Source of the DNA: Alphaproteobacteria bacterium
GTDB lineage: Bacteria; Pseudomonadota; Alphaproteobacteria; Micropepsales; Micropepsaceae
DNA length: 14,557 nt
Assembly: GCA_017307315.1 (NCBI GenBank)
Contig: JAFKFF010000092.1
Coordinates: 1 to 14,557 of the forward strand
Direction: 5' to 3'
Shown here: positions 1 through 7,177 of the stretch, in pieces
How the letters are laid out: every line of letters starts with the position of its first letter
How positions within the stretch are numbered: position 1 is the first letter of the stretch
Notes under the pieces: model-generated
The model's input: the letters and a program-made list of their open reading frames with translations, nothing else
Database searches by the model: none
Told to the model about the DNA's origin: nothing
Program-made: the position numbers and the translations under genes

Positions 1-1
1 C

Positions 2-1444
2 TCACTCGCCGGGCGTGATGCGCTGGCGGGCGGGCTCGCGCTGGCCCGAAGCGCCCATGACGCCGATCGAGACCAGGCCCGACACCGCGAAGAAGAAGAA
101 CACCGCGCTCCAATTGGATTCGGCGAAGGCGAAGATGGGCAGAAGCACGCCCGCCAGCAATTCCGGCACGCCGCGCCAGCCGCCGACATGTTTCTCGCCC
201 ACGCGGGTGGTGCGGTTGAAATCCATGCGGGTGCTGAAAAAAGCTTCGAAGGTCGCGCGCGTGTTGGCGAGGATGAGGCCCGAGGGAAACACCACCGCCA
301 GCAGCAAGGCGCGATGAAGCTTGGGTTCGCGGTGCAATCCCAGCATGCGCTGGCCGAGATAGAGATAGCCGATCGACGAGGCCAGCCCCAGCAAGGTGAC
401 GATCAGGCCGAGCAGGGCGACCCCCGAATAATAAACGACGCCCATATACATGAGCGTCAGGGAAATCGCGGCGCTGGTGAAAGCCAGCATGTAGAAAGCG
501 AACTGGCACATCTGCAACGTCATCGCCGCTTTTTTCCAAAGCGGCATGTCGCTGGTCCAGACCAGCGGCAGAAGCTTTCTGGCGCATTGCGCATGGCCCT
601 TGGTCCAGCGCGCCTGCTGCGCCCGCCAGGCGGCGGCGGTTTGCGGCAATTCGCCCGGCACGCTGAGGTCGGGCATCATCGCCGCGCGCCAGCCCTGCAT
701 CATGCAGCGCATGGACAGGTCCAGATCTTCGGTCAGCGTGTCGCCGGTCCAGCCGCCGCCTTCCTCGATGGCGGCCCGCGACCACACGCCGGCGGTGCCG
801 TTGAAGGAAATGGGCAGGCCGGCGCGGAAGCGGGCTTCCTGTTCCACCGCGAAATGCGAATCCAGCAACAGGCCTTGCACCCGGGTCAGCCAGTTGGCGT
901 TGCGGTTGGCATGGGCCCAGCGCGCCTGCACGAAGGCGAGGCCCGGGTCCGCGACCAGCGCGGGCACGGTGCGGCGCAGGAAGTCGGGCGGGGGCACGAA
1001 ATCGGCGTCGAAGATCGCGACATAGGGCGCGTCGCAATGCCGGAGCCCGAAAGCGAGATTGCCGGCCTTGAAGCCGGTGCGGTCGCCGCGGCGCAGAATC
1101 TCCAGCTTCACCCCTTCGGGCGTCACCGCCATCGCGTCGCGCACCAGGTCGGCATGGTTGTGCGCGTCGCCATCGTCCAGAAGCTGGATGGTGAGGCGGT
1201 CCCTGGGCCAGTCCATCGCCGCCGCCGCTTCGGTGACCCTGACCGCCAGCTGACCCTCGTTGCGGACCGGCAGCTGCACCAGCACATGCGGCAACTGGTC
1301 ATCCCTGAGGTCGGCTTTGAGGATTTTGGGGCTTTTGCGGAAGACCCGGACCCAGGCCAGGACCGCCAGCTGGACCGACAGGGTGCAGACGGCGACCAGG
1401 ACGCAACAGAGTGCGAATTGCAGGGCGAGGGAAAGACCGTGCAT
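2..1444 (-). CDS. Membrane glycosyltransferase family 2 (cellulose/glucomannan synthase-like)
   Basis: A 480-residue processive-type GT2 enzyme, expected to sit in the inner membrane and polymerise a beta-linked polysaccharide from a nucleotide sugar; product and substrate cannot be read from the sequence. There is a hydrophobic N-terminal segment (about residues 5-33). The cytosolic GT-A domain carries the expected acidic motifs: DD at 90-91, DAD at 146-148 (IFDADFVPP), TED at 238-240, and QQARW (Q-x-x-R-W) at 276-280. Several hydrophobic helices follow (about 305-460). This order fits CslA/glucomannan-synthase-like GT2 proteins; no PilZ domain is present. The stop codon lies at the extreme window edge, so the gene is complete, but any downstream partner is outside. 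The ATG start has only a weak upstream Shine-Dalgarno. The family call is firm; the polymer is unknown. Confidence 0.88.
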   Translation of the reverse strand: MHGLSLALQFALCCVLVAVCTLSVQLAVLAWVRVFRKSPKILKADLRDDQLPHVLVQLPVRNEGQLAVRVTEAAAAMDWPRDRLTIQLLDDGDAHNHADLVRDAMAVTPEGVKLEILRRGDRTGFKAGNLAFGLRHCDAPYVAIFDADFVPPPDFLRRTVPALVADPGLAFVQARWAHANRNANWLTRVQGLLLDSHFAVEQEARFRAGLPISFNGTAGVWSRAAIEEGGGWTGDTLTEDLDLSMRCMMQGWRAAMMPDLSVPGELPQTAAAWRAQQARWTKGHAQCARKLLPLVWTSDMPLWKKAAMTLQMCQFAFYMLAFTSAAISLTLMYMGVVYYSGVALLGLIVTLLGLASSIGYLYLGQRMLGLHREPKLHRALLLAVVFPSGLILANTRATFEAFFSTRMDFNRTTRVGEKHVGGWRGVPELLAGVLLPIFAFAESNWSAVFFFFAVSGLVSIGVMGASGQREPARQRITPGE

Positions 1445-1659
1445 GGTGTAGGTTCAGGCCCCCGAGGCTTAGTCCGGCGGAATCGCTGGTTTTTCCGCTT
1501 CTATGAATACGCCGGGAGCAGCAGAAAAGACTATCCCCGACGACCTGGCACCCGGCACGGGCCGGGCGCTGTGAACTTGTTACGCCCCGGCCGCTTTAGC
1601 AAGGGAAAATGGCCGGGAGAACGGACCGGGACCGCCGCCGGAACTTGGGCGATCCGCCG

Positions 1660-1675
1660 TTGGTTACTATATGAT
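1660..1675 (+). promoter_or_regulatory. Possible -10 region of the lipoprotein gene
   Basis: An AT-rich island in GC-rich DNA holds overlapping -10-like hexamers, TACTAT (1665-1670) and TATGAT (1670-1675, five of six matches to TATAAT). A partial -35, TTGGGC, lies at 1645-1650 with 14 or 19 bp spacing. If real, transcription starts after the ATG at 1671, which favours the GTG at 1704 as the lipoprotein start. The -35 match is poor. Confidence 0.3.
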
Positions 1676-1703
1676 GCGAGGCCTCATCCCGGGAGACCGT
1701 TCC

Positions 1704-2258
1704 GTGACCGTGAAGCTGCCGTCGTTCCGTGCCCTTGGCCGACCCCTGGTTCTTTTGGGCTTCCTGACCCTTGCGGCCTGTGCCACCCCGGCCCCCTATG
1801 CGCCCATGATGCCGGGACAGGCCACCGGCTATACCGACCGGCAGATTTCCGAAAATCGCTGGCGGGTGACCTTCACCGGCAACTCCGTCACCCCGCGCGA
1901 GATGGTGGAAACCGCGCTTCTGCGCCGCGCCGCGGAAGTGACTTTGGCCGCGGGCCGGACAGACTTCATGTTCGACACGCGCGATACAAGGGCCCGCACC
2001 CGCTACGACGCGATCCCGACGGGTCCGGGCTTCGGCTATGGCTATGGTTTCGGCTATTGGGGCTTTCGCCCCCATTGGGGCTTCTACGGCGCGATGGGCC
2101 CGGAAGTCGATATCGTCAGCACCACCAAATATGAATCCTATGCCGAGATCGTACTCCTGACCGCCGACCAGGCCAGGAGCGAACCGCGCGCCCTGGATGC
2201 GCGCGACGTGCTGGCGCACATGGCGCCCCTGCCACCGCCTCCCCCGCCGCGGACTTAA
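1704..2258 (+). CDS. CC0125/CC1285-type lipoprotein
   Basis: A predicted outer-membrane or periplasmic lipoprotein of 184 residues. I chose the GTG at 1704 because GGGAGA lies seven bases upstream and it gives a compact signal peptide: basic start (TVKLPSFRALGR), hydrophobic core, and lipobox LAAC with the lipidated Cys at residue 26. An in-frame ATG at 1671 would add 11 residues but overlaps a candidate -10. The core (GYTDRQISENRWRVTFTGN followed by an ALLRRAAEVTLAAG helix) resembles the Caulobacter CC0125/CC1285 lipoprotein family, whose function is unknown. A Gly/Tyr/Trp-rich stretch (GFGYGYGFGYWGF) sits mid-protein, and the tail is a run of six prolines. It converges with the sulfurtransferase gene, sharing the bases TTAA at the stop codons. 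Confidence 0.82.
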   Translation: MTVKLPSFRALGRPLVLLGFLTLAACATPAPYAPMMPGQATGYTDRQISENRWRVTFTGNSVTPREMVETALLRRAAEVTLAAGRTDFMFDTRDTRARTRYDAIPTGPGFGYGYGFGYWGFRPHWGFYGAMGPEVDIVSTTKYESYAEIVLLTADQARSEPRALDARDVLAHMAPLPPPPPPRT

Positions 2259-2479
2259 GGCGGCCCGCGCCGCACCAGGAAGCGATGGTGATCGCCGGCC
2301 TTCTCGCTCCGGATCAGGGCGTGGCCTTCCTGGTTGCACATATGCGGGATGTCGACGACGGAAAGCGGATCGCTGGCCAGTATCCAGACCGTTTCGCCCG
2401 GCGCCATCAGGGCCAGTCTTTTGCGCGCCAGCATGGCCGGCAGGGGGCACTTCAAGCCACGCAGATCCAGTTCTTTCAT
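2255..2479 (-). CDS. TusA-family sulfurtransferase / SirA-like protein
   Basis: A 74-residue protein with the TusA fold signature LDLRGLKCPLPAML near the N terminus; Cys11 in the CPLP motif is the expected persulfide-carrying residue. Family members relay sulfur for tRNA thiolation, molybdenum cofactor synthesis or sulfur oxidation. No dsrE-like partner genes are visible here, so the pathway is open, and I do not assign it as tusA proper. I chose the ATG at 2479 because a GGGGG Shine-Dalgarno lies four bases upstream and the core starts directly; a TTG ten codons earlier is possible but weaker. The size is normal for the family (about 75-85 residues). The stop overlaps that of the convergent lipoprotein gene. 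Confidence 0.85.
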   Translation of the reverse strand: MKELDLRGLKCPLPAMLARKRLALMAPGETVWILASDPLSVVDIPHMCNQEGHALIRSEKAGDHHRFLVRRGPP

Positions 2480-2524
2480 CGTGCCCCCATCTGTGCGCCA
2501 CGCGGGCAAGCCCGCTAGCGCACA

Positions 2525-2561
2525 TCTTCCCCCGCCAATGGCTGCGCCATGCGGGGGAAGA
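2525..2561. repeat. Long intergenic hairpin (palindromic element)
   Basis: TCTTCCCCCGC (2525-2535) pairs perfectly with GCGGGGGAAGA (2551-2561). Inside it ATGGC (2538-2542) pairs with GCCAT (2546-2550) around a TGC loop, so only the two bases CA at 2536-2537 bulge from a 16-bp stem. It sits between the divergent TusA-like and acyl-CoA synthetase genes, 74 bp before the latter start. There is no T-run, so a classical terminator is unlikely. The C5/G5-containing arms recall the repeats at 7010-7177. Confidence 0.65.
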
Positions 2562-2634
2562 AAGTCGGTGTTGGCTTCACCCTCCTATCTTGCGGAGCAA
2601 CCTTCCACAGCACAAGCTGACGGAGAAGGAGCCC

Positions 2635-4425
2635 ATGACCCTAGCCGCGGCCATACGGCGCGAAGCCGTCTATCTCAGCCACATCGTGCGGACCTTGCTG
2701 CTGCTCGCCCGCATCAAGCCCGACAGCACGCGCACCATCGTGGACATCGTGGAAGCCCAGGCGCGCGCCACGCCCGACGCGCCGGTAATCCATTATCTCG
2801 ACACGGTGACGAGCTATGGCGCCCTCGATGCCCGCGCCAACGCTTATGGTCATTGGGCTTTGTCTCAAGGCTTGAAGCGCGGCGACTGTGTCGCGCTCTT
2901 CATGGAGAACCGGCCCGATTTCCTGTGCTGCTGGCTGGGCCTGTTCAAGGCGGGGCTCTGCGTCGCGCTGATCAATACCAACCAGCGCGGCCAGGCGCTG
3001 GCCCATTCCATCGAGATCGTGGGCGCCAGGCATCTCATCGCCGGGGTGGAGCTGGCGGCCTTCGTGAAGGAAGCCGCCGGCTTTTTCACCGCCCCGCCCG
3101 TCTTCTGGTCGCAAGGCGGCGCGCATGCGGGGCTTTCGAATCTGGACGCTGTCCTGGACACGATGCCGGCGACCGGCCTGGGCCGCGGCCCACGCGAAGG
3201 CGTGGTCGCCAAGGACCGGGCTTTCTTCATCTACACGTCCGGCACCACCGGCCTGCCCAAGGCGGCCAATTTCAGCCATATGCGGATGCTGTTCATGATG
3301 TCGGGCTTCATCGGCGCGCTGACGCCCAAGCCCAGCGACCGGATCTATGATCCGCTGCCGCTCTATCATGCCACCGGCGGGGTCTGCGCCGTGGGCGTGG
3401 CGTTGCTGTCGGGCGCCTCGGTGATCCTGAAGCGCAAATTCTCGCTGGGCGAATTCTGGAGCGACATCCACAAATACGACGCCACCATCTTCGCCTATAT
3501 CGGCGAATTGTGCCGCTGGCTCCTGAATGCGCCGCCCGGCCCGCACGAGCGCGACCATCATCTGCGCGTCATCACGGGAAACGGACTGCGCCCCGAAATC
3601 TGGAAACGCTTCCAGGACCGCTTCGCCATTCCCCGCATCGTGGAATTCTACGGCGCGACCGAAGGCAATGTCTCGATGCTCAATTATGACGGCACCCTGG
3701 GCTCGGTCGGCCGGGTGCCGGACTATCTGCAATGGCTGCTCCCCACCCGCGTGGTGCGCTTCGATGTCGAGCGCGAGATGCCGGTGCGGGGGCCTGACGG
3801 GCTTTGCATCGAGTGCGGTCCCGAGGAAGCGGGCGAGGCGGTGGGGCGGCTTTCGATGCGGGCGGGCCGCAATTTCGAGGGCTATACCAAGAAGGGGGAA
3901 ACCGAGAAGAAGATCCTGCGCGATGTCTTCGCGCATGGCGATACCTGGTTCCGGACCGGCGATCTGATGCGCCGCGACGCGCATGGCTATTTCTATTTTG
4001 TCGATCGCGTCGGCGACACCTTCCGCTGGAAAGGCGAGAATGTCGCCACCAGCGAAGTGGCGCAGGCCCTGTCTTCGGTGCCCGGCATCCGCGAAACCAA
4101 TATCTATGGCGTTCATGTGCCCGGCCATGACGGCCGGGCGGGCATGGCGGCCCTGGTGGTGGACGGCAGCTTCGACATCGCCGGGTTGGGGGAACGCCTG
4201 GACCGTCACCTGTCCGCTTTCGCGCGGCCCTTGTTCCTGCGCCTGCAGCCGCAGATTGAAGTGACGGGCACCTTCAAGCAACGCAAGGTGGATCTGGTGC
4301 GCGAAGGCTTCGATCCGTCCGCCATTGCCGACCCGCTTTATTGGTACGACGCCTCGACCCGCCGGTATGAAAAACTGGACGCGTCGATTTACAGCGCTAT
4401 CGCCGAGAACCGTCTCAAACTCTGA
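2635..4425 (+). CDS. Long-chain acyl-CoA synthetase (FadD6/FATP-like)
   Basis: A 596-residue member of the ANL adenylating superfamily that activates a fatty acid to its acyl-AMP and then acyl-CoA. Motifs in order: the AMP-binding P-loop YTSGTTGLPKAANFSH from residue 200; FYGATEGN at 338-345 (adenine-binding); WFRTGDL from 438 with the ribose-binding Asp; and the hinge and A8 region DRVGDTFRWKGENVATSEV, followed by a C-terminal subdomain with TGTFKQRKVDL. The spacing and FYGATEGN form are those of FadD6 / fatty-acid-transport-protein-like synthetases (about 590-600 aa) rather than FadD. The ATG at 2635 has a strong GGAGAAGGAG upstream. An open frame extends 146 codons further upstream but through non-conserved sequence and the 2525-2561 hairpin. 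Substrate chain length is not determinable from sequence. Confidence 0.92.
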   Translation: MTLAAAIRREAVYLSHIVRTLLLLARIKPDSTRTIVDIVEAQARATPDAPVIHYLDTVTSYGALDARANAYGHWALSQGLKRGDCVALFMENRPDFLCCWLGLFKAGLCVALINTNQRGQALAHSIEIVGARHLIAGVELAAFVKEAAGFFTAPPVFWSQGGAHAGLSNLDAVLDTMPATGLGRGPREGVVAKDRAFFIYTSGTTGLPKAANFSHMRMLFMMSGFIGALTPKPSDRIYDPLPLYHATGGVCAVGVALLSGASVILKRKFSLGEFWSDIHKYDATIFAYIGELCRWLLNAPPGPHERDHHLRVITGNGLRPEIWKRFQDRFAIPRIVEFYGATEGNVSMLNYDGTLGSVGRVPDYLQWLLPTRVVRFDVEREMPVRGPDGLCIECGPEEAGEAVGRLSMRAGRNFEGYTKKGETEKKILRDVFAHGDTWFRTGDLMRRDAHGYFYFVDRVGDTFRWKGENVATSEVAQALSSVPGIRETNIYGVHVPGHDGRAGMAALVVDGSFDIAGLGERLDRHLSAFARPLFLRLQPQIEVTGTFKQRKVDLVREGFDPSAIADPLYWYDASTRRYEKLDASIYSAIAENRLKL

Positions 4426-4518
4426 CAGGATATCGGTGCTTTCGTTCGCCGCGCCGCTTGCGGAAGCGCGGCCGCAACGCTTCATAATCTCTCCCGATTC
4501 GATCATTCGGGGTGGGCG

Positions 4519-5058
4519 ATGGGGATCACGCGCGATCCGGTGGTCCGGTTGAAAGACCGGATTCGCCGCCATGGCTGGGGCATCAGCGTGGACGAAACGC
4601 TGTCCTTCGTTCAACCCGAACTCGCCGCCTTCCGCGCCCTGTGGCAAGCCAAGGCGGAATCGGCCGGCGGACTGCCCCGGCGCGAAGATCTCGATATGCG
4701 TTCGCTCAAGCCCTATCTCGCGCATCTCTCGGTGGCGGAACGGGTGGAGGCCAGTCCCGGAAAATTCAGCTACCGTCTTCGGCTGCAGGGCTCCTTCATC
4801 GCCGAAGTTTTCGGCAACAATGCCGGCAAGCTGCTGGACGAGGTGGTTGCTCCCGAACTCGCCGAGCGCTGGACCTGCGTCTATGACGCGATGCTGGAGA
4901 TGGAACAGCCGCTTCGCCTGCAAGGCACCTACAAGCAAGAGGACATGGAGCATCTGATCGCCGAATCGCTGGCGGTGCCGCTGGGCAATGGCGATCGCGC
5001 GCCGGTGAGCGTTTTGGCGGCGACGTATTACCGGTCGCGTTACAAGGGTGAGCTTTAA
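4519..5058 (+). CDS. PAS_5-type PAS domain protein
   Basis: A 179-residue protein with no signal peptide or membrane helix. The region from Trp42 through LPRREDLD (52-59) and LKPYLAHLSVAERVE, then a beta-rich segment (FSYRLRLQGSFIAEVFG), matches the PAS_5 family common in alphaproteobacteria: a short stand-alone PAS-like sensor or adaptor with no attached kinase. Ligand and partner are unknown. The ATG is preceded by a GGGGTGGG Shine-Dalgarno. It lies 93 bp after the acyl-CoA synthetase on the same strand, and that gap holds only an imperfect GC-rich stem near 4449-4475. Its TAA overlaps the TAA of the convergent DUF3501 gene. Confidence 0.78.
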   Translation: MGITRDPVVRLKDRIRRHGWGISVDETLSFVQPELAAFRALWQAKAESAGGLPRREDLDMRSLKPYLAHLSVAERVEASPGKFSYRLRLQGSFIAEVFGNNAGKLLDEVVAPELAERWTCVYDAMLEMEQPLRLQGTYKQEDMEHLIAESLAVPLGNGDRAPVSVLAATYYRSRYKGEL

Positions 5059-5642
5059 GCGAAGTCCTGCGCCAATGCCGTACGTGTGGCCTCGCTCAAC
5101 ACAGCCATGTGGCCGTAATTCTTGTGCCCGATGCCGATCACGACACGTTCGGTCGCAAAGCGCGCAATCTGCTCGCCCGTCAGCTTGAAGCGCAACCAAT
5201 GCACCGATGAGGTCTTGCCGTCGGGCGTGGTGCGATCGTCATATTCGGTGGGCGTGGCGGCGATGCGGGTCGCGCCGATCTCCATGAAGATCGTTTCCTC
5301 GATGCCGCCCAACGTCAGCAAGGTGGCATTGCGGCGGTCCGCGTCCTCGATTTCCAGCATCAGGGTGGCGATCAATTCGTCGCCCTGGGGGATGAGCGGA
5401 TTATAGGCTTCCAGCTCGCCGGCCATCTGCTCGTCTCCGCCCTTCTCGATGCGCAGCATCTCCTGCACCTGCAGCCACATGGTGAGGTAATTCTCGAAAT
5501 AGAAGGTGGCGAAGGGCCCGACTTCGACGCGGCGGTGCTTCTTCAGCGCGATGGCGTCGCTGCGCAACTGCTTGCGCCGGGCCGCATAGTCGCTGTCGGG
5601 CAGGATATCGGCGGGTATGATCTTGCGGGCGTTTGCGGGCAT
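5055..5642 (-). CDS. DUF3501 family protein
   Basis: A 195-residue soluble protein matching DUF3501 (N-terminal KIIPADILPDSDYAARR, then VGPFATFYFENYLTMWLQVQEMLRIEKG, then a GDELIATLMLEIED segment). From memory, these genes are usually found beside rubrerythrin and a GlpC/HdrD-like Fe-S gene, exactly as here. No biochemical role is established to my knowledge. The protein has no cysteine at all, so it is unlikely to carry an Fe-S cluster itself. It has few likely metal ligands beyond scattered His and Glu residues (a VGIGHKNYGH stretch near the C terminus). The ATG starts three bases after the Fe-S gene stop, implying co-transcription and probably translational coupling. Its stop overlaps the convergent PAS gene at TTAA. 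Confidence 0.85.
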   Translation of the reverse strand: MPANARKIIPADILPDSDYAARRKQLRSDAIALKKHRRVEVGPFATFYFENYLTMWLQVQEMLRIEKGGDEQMAGELEAYNPLIPQGDELIATLMLEIEDADRRNATLLTLGGIEETIFMEIGATRIAATPTEYDDRTTPDGKTSSVHWLRFKLTGEQIARFATERVVIGIGHKNYGHMAVLSEATRTALAQDFA

Positions 5643-5645
5643 TTA

Positions 5646-6980
5646 TCAGTCTTCCGTTAACCCATAAGCGCGGGCCATGATCTGGATCGGATGTTCGGGC
5701 TCGCGCGCGGGCGTGTCGGTGTGAGCGACGATATGCTGGGCGGCGAGCGGGCAATCCGACACGATATGGCCGCGCTTCTGGGTATTGGCGGCGCGAAACA
5801 CAGGCCGGCCCACCTTCACGGCCAGGTCATGGGTGGGTTCGACCACGCCGAACGTGCCGCCATGGCCGGAGCAGCGCTCGATCACGTCGACCGGCGTGTC
5901 GGGAATCATCTTCAGCATCTCGGCCGCCTTGGGGCCCATATTCTGGGCGCGGGCATGGCAGGCCAGATGCACCGTCACCCCTTCGGGCAGCGGAGAAAGG
6001 CCCGGCGGCAGGCCGTTCTTCTTGGCCACGTCCACCACATATTCGTCGATGTCGAAGACATGCTCGGCGAGCCGCTTCACGTCCGGATTGTCGGGACAGA
6101 TCAGGGCCCATTCGAATTTCAGCATCAGTCCGCAGGAGGCGGTGAGGGCGACGATGTCGTAACCCTGGTCGATCAGCTTCACCAGCTCGGCCGAAACCTT
6201 GGCGGCACTTTCGGCGACGCGGGCGAGATTGGCCTGCTCCAGGAACGGCATGCCGCAGCAGCCGGGATAGGAGACGATGGTTTCGACGCCGATGTGATTG
6301 AGCACGCTGCGCGCCGCCATGCCGGTGACGGGCTTGTTGTAGTTGACGAAGCAGGTGGCATAGAGCGCGGCCTTGCGCTTGCCGAAGGCGGGGGCGGACG
6401 GATTGGGCGCGATCGGCTCGCCCTTGTCGGCGGTCACGAAGGTGCGGCTGTGGAATTTGGGCAGCTCCGCCTTGGGATCGATATGGGCGGTCTTCTCCAT
6501 CAAGGCGCGCATCGGTTTGTTGGATTTGTCCGAGGCCCAGTTGACGATGGGCGAGACGAAGCGGGCCAGCCTGCCGTTGCGATCCATTTCGGCCAGTTGG
6601 CCTTGCGTGAAATCCTTGTGGCCTTGCGCGGCTTCGGCGGCGCGGTGGCGCAGCATCAAATGCGGAAAATCCAGATTGAAGGGATGCGGCGGCACGTAAG
6701 GGCATTTGGTCATGAAGCACATGTCGCAAAGCGTGCAGGCATCGACGATAGGCTTGAAGTCTTCGGACTTCAGATGCTCGACATCTTCTTCCGGGCTGGA
6801 ATCGATCAGGTCGAACAGGCGGGGAAAGGAATCGCAGAGATTGAAGCAGCGGCGGCAGCCGTGACAGATGTCGAAGACGCGCCGCATCTCCGCATCCAGC
6901 TTCACCGGATCGGTGAAGTCCGGATCCTGCCAGCGGATGATCTCGCGGGTGGGGGCGTCGAGACTGCCTTCGCCTGTCAT
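5646..6980 (-). CDS. GlpC/HdrD-like (Fe-S)-binding protein
   Basis: A 444-residue protein with two N-terminal ferredoxin-type cluster motifs followed by two CCG-type domains, the architecture of the anaerobic glycerol-3-phosphate dehydrogenase subunit GlpC and heterodisulfide reductase HdrD. The first motif is C39-x2-C42-x2-C45-x3-C49. The second is C82-x2-C85-x2-C88-x4-C93-P, with one extra residue before the last Cys. The CCG repeats read YPGCCGMPF with a later SCGLM, and ERCSGHGGTFG with a later DCPLA, so each lacks cysteines of the classical CX(n)CCX(n)CxxC form. It probably shuttles electrons to a neighbour; I infer the rubrerythrin. The ATG has GGAG five bases upstream. The gap to the rubrerythrin gene (197 bp) holds two palindromic repeats; the gap to DUF3501 is three bases. 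Confidence 0.87.
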   Translation of the reverse strand: MTGEGSLDAPTREIIRWQDPDFTDPVKLDAEMRRVFDICHGCRRCFNLCDSFPRLFDLIDSSPEEDVEHLKSEDFKPIVDACTLCDMCFMTKCPYVPPHPFNLDFPHLMLRHRAAEAAQGHKDFTQGQLAEMDRNGRLARFVSPIVNWASDKSNKPMRALMEKTAHIDPKAELPKFHSRTFVTADKGEPIAPNPSAPAFGKRKAALYATCFVNYNKPVTGMAARSVLNHIGVETIVSYPGCCGMPFLEQANLARVAESAAKVSAELVKLIDQGYDIVALTASCGLMLKFEWALICPDNPDVKRLAEHVFDIDEYVVDVAKKNGLPPGLSPLPEGVTVHLACHARAQNMGPKAAEMLKMIPDTPVDVIERCSGHGGTFGVVEPTHDLAVKVGRPVFRAANTQKRGHIVSDCPLAAQHIVAHTDTPAREPEHPIQIMARAYGLTED

Positions 6981-7009
6981 GGCATCTCCAGAAACGAGTA
7001 CAGATCAGT

Positions 7010-7094
7010 CTCCCCCGTGCGCGCAGCGCACGGGGGAGGTGCCTGAAGCTGGCAGCGCGCTTGCGCGCGTCGCCAGCGAAAGGCGGAAGGAGGG
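7010..7094. repeat. Intergenic palindromic repeat, copy 1
   Basis: It starts with a perfect 13-bp stem, CTCCCCCGTGCGC (7010-7022) and GCGCACGGGGGAG (7026-7038), around a GCA loop. This is followed by GTGCC, a GC-rich variable middle (itself palindromic around GCGCGCTTGCGCGC), and the end GGCGGAAGGAGGG. Copy 2, nine bases further on, has the same order of parts: CTCCCCC stem, GGGGAG, RTGCC, variable middle, GGCGGAGGGGG. The organisation matches the dispersed intergenic palindromes seen in many alphaproteobacteria. Hairpins here could affect expression of the Fe-S and DUF3501 genes. Confidence 0.72.
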
Positions 7095-7103
7095 TACTTA
7101 CCG

Positions 7104-7177
7104 CTCCCCCTTCCGCGCGAAGCACGTAGAAGGGGAGATGCCGTAGCCCGCTCTCGAGCGAGCGAAGGCGGAGGGGG
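7104..7177. repeat. Intergenic palindromic repeat, copy 2
   Basis: The left stem is CTCCCCCTT against AAGGGGAG (one C bulged). It is followed by ATGCC, a middle with a CTCTCGAGCGAG palindrome, and the end GGCGGAGGGGG that abuts the rubrerythrin stop codon directly. Its outer ends, CCCCCTTCCGC and GCGGAGGGGG, are inverted repeats with one unpaired base, so the whole unit can fold as a cloverleaf-like structure. The end of copy 1 (GCGGAAGG, 7083-7090) is also complementary to the start of copy 2 (CCTTCCGC, 7109-7116). Confidence 0.7.

Noticed and set aside
1586..1617. Inverted repeat CCCGGCC / GGCCGGG with an 18-base loop
   Set aside because: Seven GC-only base pairs with a long loop are expected by chance in DNA this GC-rich.
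188..2134. A 648-codon plus-strand open frame antisense to the glycosyltransferase
   Set aside because: It spans a GT2 gene with all motifs intact, an intergenic region and the lipoprotein in another frame; no coherent protein results.
4449..4475. GC-rich stem after the acyl-CoA synthetase as a terminator
   Set aside because: The stem is imperfect (two-base bulge) and has no T-run; not enough for a call.
2641..5199. An 852-codon minus-strand open frame over the acyl-CoA synthetase and PAS genes
   Set aside because: It is a shadow of high third-position GC in the real plus-strand genes; the translation is rich in His, Arg, Gly and Ala, shows no domain, and the sense strand has complete ANL motifs.
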